Below, piece after piece: positions 42,889 to 51,648 of a stretch of 64,000 nucleotides of DNA. Position 1 is the stretch's first letter; each line of letters starts with the position of its first letter. Below the pieces are notes generated by a model. It saw nothing but the letters and a program-made list of their open reading frames with translations. It was not told where the DNA came from and did not search any database. This stretch comes from Cupriavidus cauae (GTDB lineage: Bacteria > Pseudomonadota > Gammaproteobacteria > Burkholderiales > Burkholderiaceae): the NCBI RefSeq assembly GCF_008632125.1, contig NZ_VWRN01000027.1, forward strand, positions 62,001-126,000, read 5' to 3'. The translations under genes were made by a program, and so were the position numbers.

Positions 42889-43626
42889 TCAGACGGCGTC
42901 GGGCCGGCGCTCGATCCGGTTGACCACGTCCTCGACGCCGTGCAGATACCAGGCATCGCGTTCGGCCTGGCGGCGCGCGCCCTCGCCCGCATAGCCCTCC
43001 AGCGTGACCACGCGGTTTTCGGTGCGGATGACGATCTGGTCCGCATTGACCAGCGGGTCCGACTCGAGCACCAGGCGCAGCGCCTCGGTGATCTCCTCGT
43101 CGTTGTCGCGCTCGGCCGGCGCTATCTCCAGCTCATTGACCACGCACTGGCAGCCGGGCGACCACCAGGCCAGCACGCCGGCCAGGCGCATATGGGAAAG
43201 GCTGATCACCTGTCCGCGCAGGGTCACGATGCCATCGACGGTATTGACCTCGATCCAGCCGCTGCGCTCGCCCACCGCCTCGCGCAGCGTTTCCAGCCGG
43301 CCCTTGGCATGCACGCAAATCTTGCAACTGCGGAAATCCACCGCCTGCAGCAGTCGCTGGCAGACGGCATTGCGCAGCTCGCCATCGCCTGCGGGCGCGG
43401 CGCCGTTGGCCACGCGTAGATGGTCGATCACGCACGATACGCCGTCGATCTTGCGCATCCGGGCCGCGGCCCGGGTCTTGGCGACGATATCCGGCACGTC
43501 GCCCTCGAGGATCAGAGCGCCGTCGGACAGGCGCAGATTGATGGTGGGATGGAGATGCTGGCCGTGGAACGGCAGATTGGCCAGCGCCGCGCGGGCCTGC
43601 GTGAGCACCGCTTCGCTGCTCTGCAT
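42889..43626 (-). CDS. Triple BON-domain protein
   Basis: A 245-residue protein with three BON-type units, at about 5-70 (INLRLSDGALILEGDVPD), 85-175 (IEVNTVDGIVTLRGQVIS) and 180-240 (IVIRTENRVVTLEGYAG). The second carries an insert with paired cysteines (SCKIC, GCQC). No signal peptide, so probably cytoplasmic, unlike OsmY. Relatives are linked to osmotic or envelope stress. The AGGAGG ribosome site before ATG 43626 is strong. Confidence 0.85.
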   Translation of the reverse strand: MQSSEAVLTQARAALANLPFHGQHLHPTINLRLSDGALILEGDVPDIVAKTRAAARMRKIDGVSCVIDHLRVANGAAPAGDGELRNAVCQRLLQAVDFRSCKICVHAKGRLETLREAVGERSGWIEVNTVDGIVTLRGQVISLSHMRLAGVLAWWSPGCQCVVNELEIAPAERDNDEEITEALRLVLESDPLVNADQIVIRTENRVVTLEGYAGEGARRQAERDAWYLHGVEDVVNRIERRPDAV

Positions 43627-43769
43627 GATGTTGCCTCCTGAGGTGGCGGGCAGCAGCGCCGGATGGCGGGGCGCTGCGCCCTGTCCATTATAGAAAGCGC
43701 GTTTCGCGCCCGGTTCCCGCGAATCTCGCCGCCGGGCCATGTTGGCGCGGCACGGCGGCGGACCCGGCC

Positions 43770-44195
43770 TCAGGCATTCAGGGTGGCATTCATCGTGATC
43801 GGCGCCTTCATCAGCTTGGACACCGGGCAGTTCTCCTTGGCGGTCTGCGCGCACTTGTCGAAGGCGGCCTGGTCCGCGCCGGGGATGCGCACCGCCACGT
43901 CGAGATGGATGGCCGTGATACTGGAGCCGCCGCCTTCCTTTTCCAGCGTCACGGTGGCCTTGGTGTCGATGCTGTCCGGCACCATGCCCGCCTCGCCGAG
44001 GATCAGCGACAGGGCCATCGAAAAGCAGCCGGCATGCGCGGCGCCGATCAGTTCCTCGGGGTTGGTGCCGGGGCCGCCCTCGAAGCGCGCCTTGAAGCCG
44101 TATGGCGCATCCTTGAGCACGCCGCTCTGGGTCGAGATCGTGCCGCCGCCGTCCTTGATGCCGCCTTGCCATCTTGCCGATCCAGTCTTCTGCAT
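43770..44195 (-). CDS. osmC: OsmC peroxiredoxin (two-cysteine type)
   Basis: A 141-residue thiol peroxidase of the OsmC branch. The peroxidatic cysteine is C57 (AAHAGCFSM) and the resolving cysteine C123 (ENCPVSKL), with GTNPEELIGAAHAGC matching family members. It reduces organic hydroperoxides, usually with lipoylated proteins as electron donors. It is divergent from a LysR gene at 44396. It differs from the single-cysteine homologue at 20332. Confidence 0.93.
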   Translation of the reverse strand: MQKTGSARWQGGIKDGGGTISTQSGVLKDAPYGFKARFEGGPGTNPEELIGAAHAGCFSMALSLILGEAGMVPDSIDTKATVTLEKEGGGSSITAIHLDVAVRIPGADQAAFDKCAQTAKENCPVSKLMKAPITMNATLNA

Positions 44196-44395
44196 AGCCT
44201 TGCGCTCCGTCGAAGTTGTTACAGATCAAGGGCCGGCCGCGCACCGTCCGGACCGACCCAACCACGTCCCACAATAGGACGCGAACGGACGATCGGCCAG
44301 CGCAGGGCCCCAATCGCCGTGTTGTCCGCCGGGCGCACAGGGTGCGCACGATCCTTGCTAGCAGTGATCGTTCCGATTCCTGCTGCCCCGAGCCG

Positions 44396-45319
44396 ATGCT
44401 TCACCCTCCCCGCGTCTATCTGTACCTCGACACCGTGGCCCGCTGCGGCTCGATCCGCAAGGCGGCCGAACAGCTGCATGTCGCATCCACCGCGCTGAAC
44501 CGCAAGATTCTCGAGGTGGAACAGCAGATCGGCACGCCGCTGTTCGAGCGGCTGCCGCGCGGCGTGCGCCTGACGTCGGCCGGCGAGGTCCTGGTGGCCA
44601 CGATCCGGCGCAGCCTGGCCGACCTGGACGCGGCCGCGGCGCAGATGGCGCAACTGCGCGGGCTGGTGCGCGGCTCGGTGCGGATCGCGTCGGCGGAGTC
44701 GGTGGCAACCGATTTCCTGCCCGATGCGATCGGCCGCTATCAGGCGCGCCATCGCGGCGTGCAATTCCATGTGGCGATCGGCGGCACCGATGCCCTGATG
44801 GATGCGCTGAAGCAGGACGACGCCGACCTGCTGCTCGCGCACGATCCGCCTGCCAGTCCGCTGCTGCAGGAGCTGGCGGCCGCGCCGCAGCCGTTCTGCG
44901 CGATGATGCGGCCGGACCATCCGCTCGCGGCCCGGCGCACGCTGCGGCTGGCCGACTGTGCGGCGTTTCCGGTCGCCCTCGGTCCGGCCAACTTTGCCAG
45001 CCGCCGGCTGATCGAGGCCATTGCCGCGCGCAATCGGCTGCATCTGTCGGTGATGCTCGAGGCGACCACGGTCGAGACGCTGAAGGGTTTCGTCCGGCAG
45101 ACCGATGCGATCTGCTTCCAGTTCCATGCCGGCACGCTGCGCGAAACGCGGCAGGGCACGCTGACCGCGGTGCCGCTGAGCGATCCGGAACTGGCGCTGG
45201 GCCGGCTGGTGCTGGCCACGCGGAAGGGCCGCGCGCTGCCGCCGGCCGCGGCCGCATTCGCCGAACATCTGAAGACCGCCATCGGGGCGCTGCACCCGCC
45301 GTTGACGTTGGTCGCGTAG
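44396..45319 (+). CDS. LysR-family regulator
   Basis: A 307-residue LysR protein (MLHPPRVYLYLDTVARCGSIRKA) with the winged helix at residues 5-65 and an effector domain. The start at 44396 is where the family pattern begins. Divergent from osmC, across 200 bases, and therefore possibly its regulator. The co-inducer domain has two cysteines (LADCA, AICFQF), so redox sensing is possible but speculative. Confidence 0.9.
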   Translation: MLHPPRVYLYLDTVARCGSIRKAAEQLHVASTALNRKILEVEQQIGTPLFERLPRGVRLTSAGEVLVATIRRSLADLDAAAAQMAQLRGLVRGSVRIASAESVATDFLPDAIGRYQARHRGVQFHVAIGGTDALMDALKQDDADLLLAHDPPASPLLQELAAAPQPFCAMMRPDHPLAARRTLRLADCAAFPVALGPANFASRRLIEAIAARNRLHLSVMLEATTVETLKGFVRQTDAICFQFHAGTLRETRQGTLTAVPLSDPELALGRLVLATRKGRALPPAAAAFAEHLKTAIGALHPPLTLVA

Positions 45320-45697
45320 TGGCCGGCCGGTATCCGCTCGACAGCCCCTCGGTGGCCACTCATTGGCCGCTCATTGGTGGCTGCCCATTGGCCGCTCATT
45401 GGCGGTTCATTTGGCACTCGGTAACCGCGTAGCCTCGGTAGCCGCGTAGCGCCCGGCGTCGGCTCTGCGCGCCGATCCGGCTGCACCGTCCTTGCCCCGG
45501 CACCGCACACATTTTGCGCTCGCGTCGCGCGAAAAATGATGGTGGTCGGTCCCGCCCGATTTCCGCACACTGATCCGAACGCCCCGTCCTACGGCCGAGC
45601 CAGCCGAGCGGGGCCGACGCGCACGATCACGGCGACGTCACGACAAAAACATCACAACGAAGCACGAGAGAAATCAGGGTCAACGATGGAGGTTTGC
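45320..45697. other. 378-base intergenic region upstream of the porin
   Basis: The first third is a stop-proximal tandem array (45353-45451). The rest is the porin upstream region with an imperfect dyad around 45512-45539 (ATTTTGCGC...GCGCGAAAAAT) and the Shine-Dalgarno GGAGG at 45689-45692. No ORF seen. Confidence 0.6.
45353..45451. repeat. 11-bp tandem array plus a 16-17 bp duplication
   Basis: TGGCCGCTCAT-like units repeat about five times (45353-45411) with variants, followed by GGTAACCGCGTAGCCTC and GGTAGCCGCGTAGCGCC. It begins 34 bases after the stop of the LysR gene. Confidence 0.8.
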
Positions 45698-46774
45698 ATG
45701 ACAACAACGAAATCCAGGCCGGCGCGCGCGCTGGCGGCCGCCATGGCGGCATTGGCAAGCGGGGGCGTGCTGGCGCAGTCCAGCGTGACGCTGTACGGTC
45801 AGGTCGACACCTACGTCGGCAGCAACAAGGCGGTCGGCGGCGATCGCGCCTATGTGCTGGGCGCCGGCGGCATGCAGACCTCGTATTGGGGCATCAAGGG
45901 CACCGAGGACCTGGGCAACGGCCTGAAGGCGATCTTCGACCTGAACGGCTTCTATCGCGCCGACGGCGGCCGCGCGGGCCGCTTCGATGCGGACGGCATG
46001 TTCACGCGCAGCGCCTACGTCGGGCTGCAGAGCGACAGGGCCGGCACTCTCCGGCTCGGGCGCAATACCACGCCCTATTTCCTGTCGACGATCCTGTTCA
46101 ATCCGCTGGTCGATTCGTACCACTTCTCGCCGACCATCTTCCACACCTATGTCAGCAGCAATGGCGGCACGGTCTACGATCCGGGCATCGTCGGCGATTC
46201 GGGCTGGAGCAATTCGCTGGTCTATTCGTCGCCGAAGTTCGGCGGGCTCAGCTTCAACGCGATCTACGCCTTCGGCGAGCAGGCCGGCGACAACGGCAAG
46301 AACAAGTGGGGCGGCAACGTGCTGTACTTCAACGGCCCGTTTGCCGCGACCGTCGCCTTCCAGCAGGTCAAGTTCCACAACACGCCGGGCGACGTGACCT
46401 CGCCGGCCGCGATGGTGGGCTTTCGCAAGCAGAACGCCGTACAGGCCGGCCTGAGCTACGACTTCAAGGTGGTCAAGCTGTTCGCGCAGGGCCAGCACAT
46501 CCGATCCGATATCGACAGCGCGACCGGCGACATCAAGCACACGAACGGGCAGATCGGCGCTTCGGTGCCGATCGGCGCGGGCAGCCTGCTGCTGTCGTAT
46601 GCCTACGGCAAGGTCAAGAACGAGGTCGCCGACGTCGAGCGCAACACCGCGGCGGTGGCCTACGACTACAACCTGTCAAAGCGCACCGACGTCTATGTCG
46701 CCTATTACTACGACAAGGTCGGCGGCCTGTCCCACGGCAACAACTACGGGGTCGGCGTGCGCCATCGCTTCTGA
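45698..46774 (+). CDS. Gram-negative porin (Burkholderia-type trimeric OmpC-like)
   Basis: A 358-residue outer-membrane porin: signal peptide ending in VLAQ (about residue 26), mature start SSVTLYGQVDTYVGSNK, repeated amphipathic beta strands and a C-terminal GVGVRHRF with the terminal phenylalanine needed for insertion. GGAGG five bases before ATG 45698 selects this over the ATG at 45686. Passage of small solutes, specificity unknown. Convergent with a LysR gene across a nine-base tandem array. Confidence 0.95.
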   Translation: MTTTKSRPARALAAAMAALASGGVLAQSSVTLYGQVDTYVGSNKAVGGDRAYVLGAGGMQTSYWGIKGTEDLGNGLKAIFDLNGFYRADGGRAGRFDADGMFTRSAYVGLQSDRAGTLRLGRNTTPYFLSTILFNPLVDSYHFSPTIFHTYVSSNGGTVYDPGIVGDSGWSNSLVYSSPKFGGLSFNAIYAFGEQAGDNGKNKWGGNVLYFNGPFAATVAFQQVKFHNTPGDVTSPAAMVGFRKQNAVQAGLSYDFKVVKLFAQGQHIRSDIDSATGDIKHTNGQIGASVPIGAGSLLLSYAYGKVKNEVADVERNTAAVAYDYNLSKRTDVYVAYYYDKVGGLSHGNNYGVGVRHRF

Positions 46775-46780
46775 TCGCCC

Positions 46781-46879
<99 letters not shown>

Positions 46880-46902
46880 CTGGGAGCGCGCGGCGCCTCT
46901 GG

Positions 46903-47823
46903 TCAACCGGTGACGTCGCGCGTCAGTTCGCGCGTCAACCAGGCCTCGAAACGGTGCACCGCGGGCCGTGCCTGTGCATGGTCGGCGGTCACGACCTGGT
47001 ATTCCATGCCGTCGATTCCGGCATCCGGCAGTACCACCTGCAGCTCGCCGCGGGCGAGCGGCGGCAGGATCAGCGGCGTGCGGCCGATCGCGACGCCCGC
47101 GCCTTCCGCGGCCGCGGCGACGACGTGCTCGTAGCGCGAGAAATACAGGCACGGCTGGCTGGCCACCGGCGTCAGGCCCAGGCGGCGATACCACTCGCCC
47201 CACGACATCCAGCCGAAACGCGCATTCGGATCGTGATAGACCAGCAGCGTCGCGGCACGGATGTCGTCCGCCCGATGAATGCGCGCGGCGACCTGTGGCG
47301 CCGCCACCAGCATCAGCCGTTCGCGCAGCAGCGCGGTGGGGGCCTGCCCCGGCTGGCTCAGCCGGATCGCCAGGTCGAAGCCATCCCTGTCCAGATTGGC
47401 GATCGCCTCCGAGGCGTCGATGCGCACGTCGATCTCCGGCGCCTCCGCCTGGAACCGCGCCAGGCGTGGCACCAGCCAAAGCGAGGCAAATGACGGCGTG
47501 GTGGTGACGGAGATCGCGCTGCGCTCCGGTGCGATCAGGCGCTCGACGGTGCCGGCCAGCCGTTCGATGGCCTCCCTGGCGGCCTGCTGCAGCAGGCGTC
47601 CCTCGGGCGTCAGCGACAAGCCCTTGGCCCCGCGCCGGAACAGCGGCACGCCGAGCGCGTCCTCCAGGCTCTTGATCTGCTTGCTGATGGCCGACTGCGT
47701 CAGGCACAACTCGTCGGCTGCGGCGGTAAAGCTCAAATGCCGCGCCGCGCTGTCGAATCCGCGCAGCGCATCGAGCGACATCGCGCGCAGGGCATGGGAA
47801 GCGGCCTGGCTGATTGGCGTCAT
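46903..47823 (-). CDS. LysR-family regulator (GcvA-like)
   Basis: A 306-residue GcvA-branch LysR protein: LRGFDSAARHLSFTAAADELCLTQSAISKQI in the winged helix and a co-inducer domain with FASLWLVPRLARF. ATG 47823 gives 10-15 residues before the domain; a second ATG (MSLDALRGF) 14 codons on is an alternative start. Upstream lies a 12-bp tandem array. Targets unknown; it is not divergent from an obvious enzyme gene. Confidence 0.92.
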   Translation of the reverse strand: MTPISQAASHALRAMSLDALRGFDSAARHLSFTAAADELCLTQSAISKQIKSLEDALGVPLFRRGAKGLSLTPEGRLLQQAAREAIERLAGTVERLIAPERSAISVTTTPSFASLWLVPRLARFQAEAPEIDVRIDASEAIANLDRDGFDLAIRLSQPGQAPTALLRERLMLVAAPQVAARIHRADDIRAATLLVYHDPNARFGWMSWGEWYRRLGLTPVASQPCLYFSRYEHVVAAAAEGAGVAIGRTPLILPPLARGELQVVLPDAGIDGMEYQVVTADHAQARPAVHRFEAWLTRELTRDVTG

Positions 47824-47844
47824 GGCGGGCTGATGCGGAAAAAC

Positions 47845-47928
47845 GCGCGACCAAATGCGCGGACAGAGGCCGGCACAAATGCCCGGACAGAGGCGTGGAC
47901 ACAGGCGCGGACCGAAGCCGATAGGGAT
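47845..47928. repeat. 12-bp tandem repeat, 7 units with a 24-bp higher order
   Basis: GCGCGACCAAAT, GCGCGGACAGAG, GCCGGCACAAAT, GCCCGGACAGAG, GCGTGGACACAG, GCGCGGACCGAA and GCCGATAGGGAT. Units 1-2 and 3-4 are pairs of the same 24-base block. It lies in the 5' region of the LysR gene, 21 bases from its ATG, where a change of length could alter its expression. Confidence 0.85.
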
Positions 47929-48070
47929 ATGGCCCCGATGGCGTTGTCATCGGCGGTGGCCATGATCCGCCGGAATACCGGGGATGACGAAACATCCGGC
48001 CAGCGAATCAGGCGGGTGGCCACAATGACAAGGCGCCCTTTCTCGATGCGGGGCACGCCAGGAGACTGCC

Positions 48071-48409
48071 ATGCATGCATTCGCTGAACTCGACGGAATG
48101 GATGGGACCGACCGGATCGGCAGGATGGGTCTAATTGGCCGGATTGGCCGCATTGGCACCGAACCGCTTCGGCTGGTGATCGGCCAAGGATACACCGTCG
48201 TTTGCCTGCAAGGCGCGGTATGGCTGACCTGCGAATCGGAGGATCGCGCCGAAGCGGCGCAGGATATCGTATTGGCGTGCGGCGAGCGTTTCGATGCGCG
48301 GCGCACCGTTACCGTTATCGTTTCGGCAATTCGGCGGCGGCCGGCCCGTATTGCGTTGACCCGGCGCAATACGGAGGATCGGCTCGATTGTAAGAAAAGA
48401 CTTAATTGA
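48071..48409 (+). CDS. DUF2917-family protein
   Basis: A 112-residue protein with the DUF2917 core PLRLVIGQGYTVVCLQGAVWLTCESEDRAEAAQDIVLACGERF, a small cupin-like beta fold common in Burkholderiales with unknown role. GGAGA five bases before ATG 48071 supports the start. The N-terminal 30 residues are a Gly/Ile/Arg repeat (DRIGRMGLIGRIGRIG) encoded by imperfect 9-12 base repeats and absent from the core family. Confidence 0.8.
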   Translation: MHAFAELDGMDGTDRIGRMGLIGRIGRIGTEPLRLVIGQGYTVVCLQGAVWLTCESEDRAEAAQDIVLACGERFDARRTVTVIVSAIRRRPARIALTRRNTEDRLDCKKRLN

Positions 48410-48680
48410 GTGCCGTCAATGTCTTGCACATTGTCTTGTCGCAATGTCTTCTTGCAAGCAGACTTGGCGGAACCGGTGCAAAACGCGGGAATTCCCGCAA
48501 AACACCAATGGGTATGCTGGCGCCCGTGGATCGGCTATCGCACAGAATCGCAGGCGGGCCGGCGGCAAATCGCATCCCCTGGCAGGACATCGGCCGCGTC
48601 GGATATTGCGATTCGACGCATTACCGTTCGCGAAATGCAATAACGCACGACCTTACACGCCCGGACTTACACGCACGACC

Positions 48681-48983
48681 TTACTCGGCGATCAGGAAGC
48701 GATCGCGATTCTTGCCCAGCCATGCCGGTGCGCGGCCGCGGCCGGACCAGGTCTTGCCGGTCTTGGGATCGCGGTATTTGGCCGGCGCCGGCGTACCCGA
48801 GCGTCCCGCCGATTTGCGAGGACGGCCACGGCGGCGCGGTGCCAGATCCTCGGCCGTCAAACCATAATCCTCCATCAGCTGCTGGATCTGGGCGATCACC
48901 GTCGCCACTTCGGTTTGCCTGGCTTCCTCAAGTTGCGCTTCGAGTTTTTCCTTTTCTGCCAGTAATTGTTTGTAAGTCGCCAT
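48681..48983 (-). CDS. H-NS-family nucleoid-associated protein
   Basis: A 100-residue H-NS-like protein of the Bordetella/Burkholderia type: N-terminal coiled-coil oligomerisation (YKQLLAEKEKLEAQLEEARQ), a basic linker (PRRRGRPRKSAGR) and the C-terminal DNA-binding motif KYRDPKTGKTWSGRGRAPAWL. AAGGA lies six bases before ATG 48983 but touches the upstream ATG (48989), favouring 48983. Silences AT-rich DNA. The upstream AT-rich region (48990-49095) probably allows autorepression. Confidence 0.94.
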   Translation of the reverse strand: MATYKQLLAEKEKLEAQLEEARQTEVATVIAQIQQLMEDYGLTAEDLAPRRRGRPRKSAGRSGTPAPAKYRDPKTGKTWSGRGRAPAWLGKNRDRFLIAE

Positions 48984-48989
48984 CGTCAT

Positions 48990-49100
48990 TCCTTGCCAGT
49001 TGTAGGGTGCCGTTATGCTAGCTCACGGTTATGTGCGCGTCACTATAAAAAATGTAATCCAATAAGACAGAATCACAATATTCGGCAATTACATAATAAT
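48990..49100. promoter_or_regulatory. AT-rich upstream region of the H-NS gene
   Basis: A stretch clearly poorer in GC than the rest of the window, with A/T tracts (TATAAAAAATG), an inverted ATGTAAT (49052-49058)/ATTACAT (49088-49094) pair and a TATAGT hexamer on the minus strand (49042-49047) that could be the -10. Such DNA is the preferred target of H-NS itself. Confidence 0.5.
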
Positions 49101-49189
49101 GCGCACCCCCGCAATGTCGAGGCGGGGATGCGCGGCAAGCCGCATAACGGCAATGGCAAGGAACGCCGCCACGGCGGCATTTAACCGGC

Positions 49190-50590
49190 TCAGGCGCGCA
49201 GCCGGGCCTGTGCGTCGCGCAACGCGGTGCGCAATCCTTCTTCGATCACGGGGTGATAGAACGGCATCGCCAGCATCTGATCGACGGTCAATTGCTGCTG
49301 ATAGGCCCATGCCAGCAGATGGGCGATATGTTCGGCGCGTGGCCCGATCCATTCCGCACCGAGAAAACGCCCGCTCGCCTTGTCGGCATAGACATGCATC
49401 AGCCCGCGATTCTTCAGCATCACGCGGCTGCGCCCCTGGTCCTCGAAGCTGACCTCGCCGGTGACGAAGCTGTCGGCCGGCAAGTCGGCATAACGCTGGC
49501 CGACCATGGCCAGTTGCGGATCGGCGAACACCACCGCGATCGGCGCACGGCGCGGCACCGGCGAGACCTGCGGCCAGGCGGCGGCATTCTCGCCGGCGCT
49601 CTTGCCCTCGTCGGCGGCCTCGTGCAGCAGCGGCAGGACATCGTTGGCGTCGCCGGCGATGAAGACCGGCGCCGAGCCGCATTGCAGCGTGGCAGGGTCG
49701 AACACGGGCACGCCGCGCTCGTCCAGCTCCAGCCCGGTGTTTTCCAGGCCCAGATTGCGCACGTTGGGCTGGCGGCCGGTGGCGGCCAGCACATAGTCGA
49801 AGCGCTCGGTGACCGCATTGCCGTCGCGGTCGATGAACGAGATCACCGCCTCGTCGCCTTCGCGCGCCATGTCCGTGACCTTGGCATCCGGGTCCAGATA
49901 GAACTCCTGCTGGAAGGCCTGGGCGGCATAGGCGCGAATCGCCGGGTCGGTCAGCGGACCGACGCCCCCGCGCACGCCGAACACGCGCACATGCACGCCG
50001 AGCCGCGACAGCGCCTGGCCCAGTTCGAGGCCGATCACGCCGGGGCCGAACACGGCCACGCGGCGCGGCAGGTCCTGCCAGTCGAAGACGTCGTCGTTGA
50101 CCACCAGCCGGTCGCCGAACACGCGGAAGGGCTGCGGCACGGCCGGGCTCGAGCCGGTGGCAATGACCACGCGGCCGGCGCGAACCACGGTGCCGTCGGC
50201 ATCGTCGCCGACCTGCAGCACCGTGTTGTCGATGAAGCGGGCATAGCCGCGCAGACGGTCCCGCTCGGGAATATTGTCGACGCCACGGACCACGAAGCCG
50301 ACGAAGCGATCGCGCTCGCGCCGCACGCGGTCCATCACCTCGCGGCCATCGATGCGGATCTGTCCATCGACATGGACCCCGAACGGCGCGGTATGGCGCA
50401 GCTCGTGCGCGGCCTCGGCCGCCGCGATCAACAGCTTCGACGGCATGCAGCCGACGCGCGCGCAGGTGGTGCCGTATTCCCCGCCTTCGATGATCACGGC
50501 CCGCTTGCCGGCGGCCTTGGCGGCGCGATAGGCCGCAAGGCCGGCGGTGCCTGCGCCGATCACGGCGATGTCGGTGACGATGGTTTGCAT
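49190..50590 (-). CDS. Dihydrolipoyl-dehydrogenase-like flavoprotein disulfide reductase
   Basis: A 466-residue class I pyridine nucleotide-disulfide oxidoreductase. It has the FAD loop AVIGAGTAGLAAYRAA, the redox pair C43-x4-C48 (TTCARVGCMPSK), an NAD domain (VAVFGPGVIGLELGQAL), the second FAD motif (PVFIAGDAND) and the C-terminal active-site base in FYHPVIEEGL. No lipoyl domain and no E1/E2 genes nearby. Its place directly downstream of a peroxiredoxin-glutaredoxin gene suggests it supports peroxide defence, perhaps as an alternative reductase. Confidence 0.9.
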   Translation of the reverse strand: MQTIVTDIAVIGAGTAGLAAYRAAKAAGKRAVIIEGGEYGTTCARVGCMPSKLLIAAAEAAHELRHTAPFGVHVDGQIRIDGREVMDRVRRERDRFVGFVVRGVDNIPERDRLRGYARFIDNTVLQVGDDADGTVVRAGRVVIATGSSPAVPQPFRVFGDRLVVNDDVFDWQDLPRRVAVFGPGVIGLELGQALSRLGVHVRVFGVRGGVGPLTDPAIRAYAAQAFQQEFYLDPDAKVTDMAREGDEAVISFIDRDGNAVTERFDYVLAATGRQPNVRNLGLENTGLELDERGVPVFDPATLQCGSAPVFIAGDANDVLPLLHEAADEGKSAGENAAAWPQVSPVPRRAPIAVVFADPQLAMVGQRYADLPADSFVTGEVSFEDQGRSRVMLKNRGLMHVYADKASGRFLGAEWIGPRAEHIAHLLAWAYQQQLTVDQMLAMPFYHPVIEEGLRTALRDAQARLRA

Positions 50591-50767
50591 GGCGAAATTC
50601 CTGTTCGGAGAGACGATGGGTGAATTCGAGCTATTCGGGATGTTCGAAGTATTCGGGGCGGTTCAATCCACGGACCCGAGGGCGGCACGCCGCCATCGGG
50701 TCCGGCGACTGCCGGACCGCGCCACGGAAGAATCAGTGGAATCGGGGGATAAAGGCGCTGCGGGCGA

Positions 50768-51499
50768 TCAGGCGGCCAGATACTGCTCGACCTGCTCGGC
50801 GCCGCCGATCAGCTTGCCGTTGATGAACACCTGCGGGGCGGTCATCGTGCCGGACACCGCGCCAAGCACCTTGCCGCGGATCTTGTGTTCCAGCGGCACG
50901 TCGATGTACTGGTAGCCGTTGTCCGCCAGCAGTTGCTTGGCCTTGGCGCAGAACGGGCAGCCTTCCTTCGAGAACACCACGACCTGGTCCGGCTTTTTGG
51001 CGTCCGGGGCGACGTAGGCGAGCATCGTGTCGGCGTCGGAGACCTTGAACGGGTCGCCCGGCTCTTCCGGCTCGATGAACATCTTGTCGACCACACCGTT
51101 CTTGACCAGCATCGAATAGCGCCAGCTGCGCTTGCCGAAGCCGAGGTCGGTCTTGTCCACCAGCATGCCCATGCCGTCGGTAAATTCGCCGTTGCCGTCG
51201 GGAATCATCACGATGTTCTCGGATTCCTGGTCCTTGGCCCACTCGTTCATCACGAAGGTGTCATTGACCGAGACGCACAGGACCGCGTCGACGCCGTGTT
51301 TGGCGAAAACGGGCGCCAGTTCGTTGTAGCGCGGCAGGTGGGTCGACGAACAGGTCGGGGTGAACGCGCCGGGCAGCGAGAAGACCACGACGGTCTTGTT
51401 GTCGAACAGCGCCGCGGTGTTCAGGTTCTTCCATTCATTGTTCTCGCGGACGCGGAACGTGACATTGGGGACGCGTTGGCCTTCACGGGATTGCAGCAT
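50768..51499 (-). CDS. Peroxiredoxin-glutaredoxin hybrid protein (Prx5/Grx)
   Basis: A 243-residue fusion: a Prx5-type peroxiredoxin (residues 1-165) with peroxidatic C50 in [16 protein letters not shown], and a glutaredoxin domain (172-243) with CPFC (C181, C184) and the [14 protein letters not shown] glutathione-binding segment. Such hybrids reduce peroxides with glutathione without a separate glutaredoxin. ATG 51499 has AGGAG upstream. The flavoprotein gene follows after 177 bases on the same strand. A/T-rich upstream DNA with ATAGCTAT and GTTTAAAC palindromes could hold a peroxide-responsive promoter. Confidence 0.94.
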   Translation of the reverse strand: MLQSREGQRVPNVTFRVRENNEWKNLNTAALFDNKTVVVFSLPGAFTPTCSSTHLPRYNELAPVFAKHGVDAVLCVSVNDTFVMNEWAKDQESENIVMIPDGNGEFTDGMGMLVDKTDLGFGKRSWRYSMLVKNGVVDKMFIEPEEPGDPFKVSDADTMLAYVAPDAKKPDQVVVFSKEGCPFCAKAKQLLADNGYQYIDVPLEHKIRGKVLGAVSGTMTAPQVFINGKLIGGAEQVEQYLAA

Positions 51500-51648
51500 T
51501 GGGATCGCTCCTGGTTGGGTAGTAGGTTCGGGTTTCCGGGGTGAGATTCTTGGTGCTGCGTGGTTATGTGTCGCAGCGAAGGCCCCATTCTGGCGACGCC
51601 CCCTCCATTTGTACAATTTATCGTTTAAACCGTTGTCATTAGATATAG

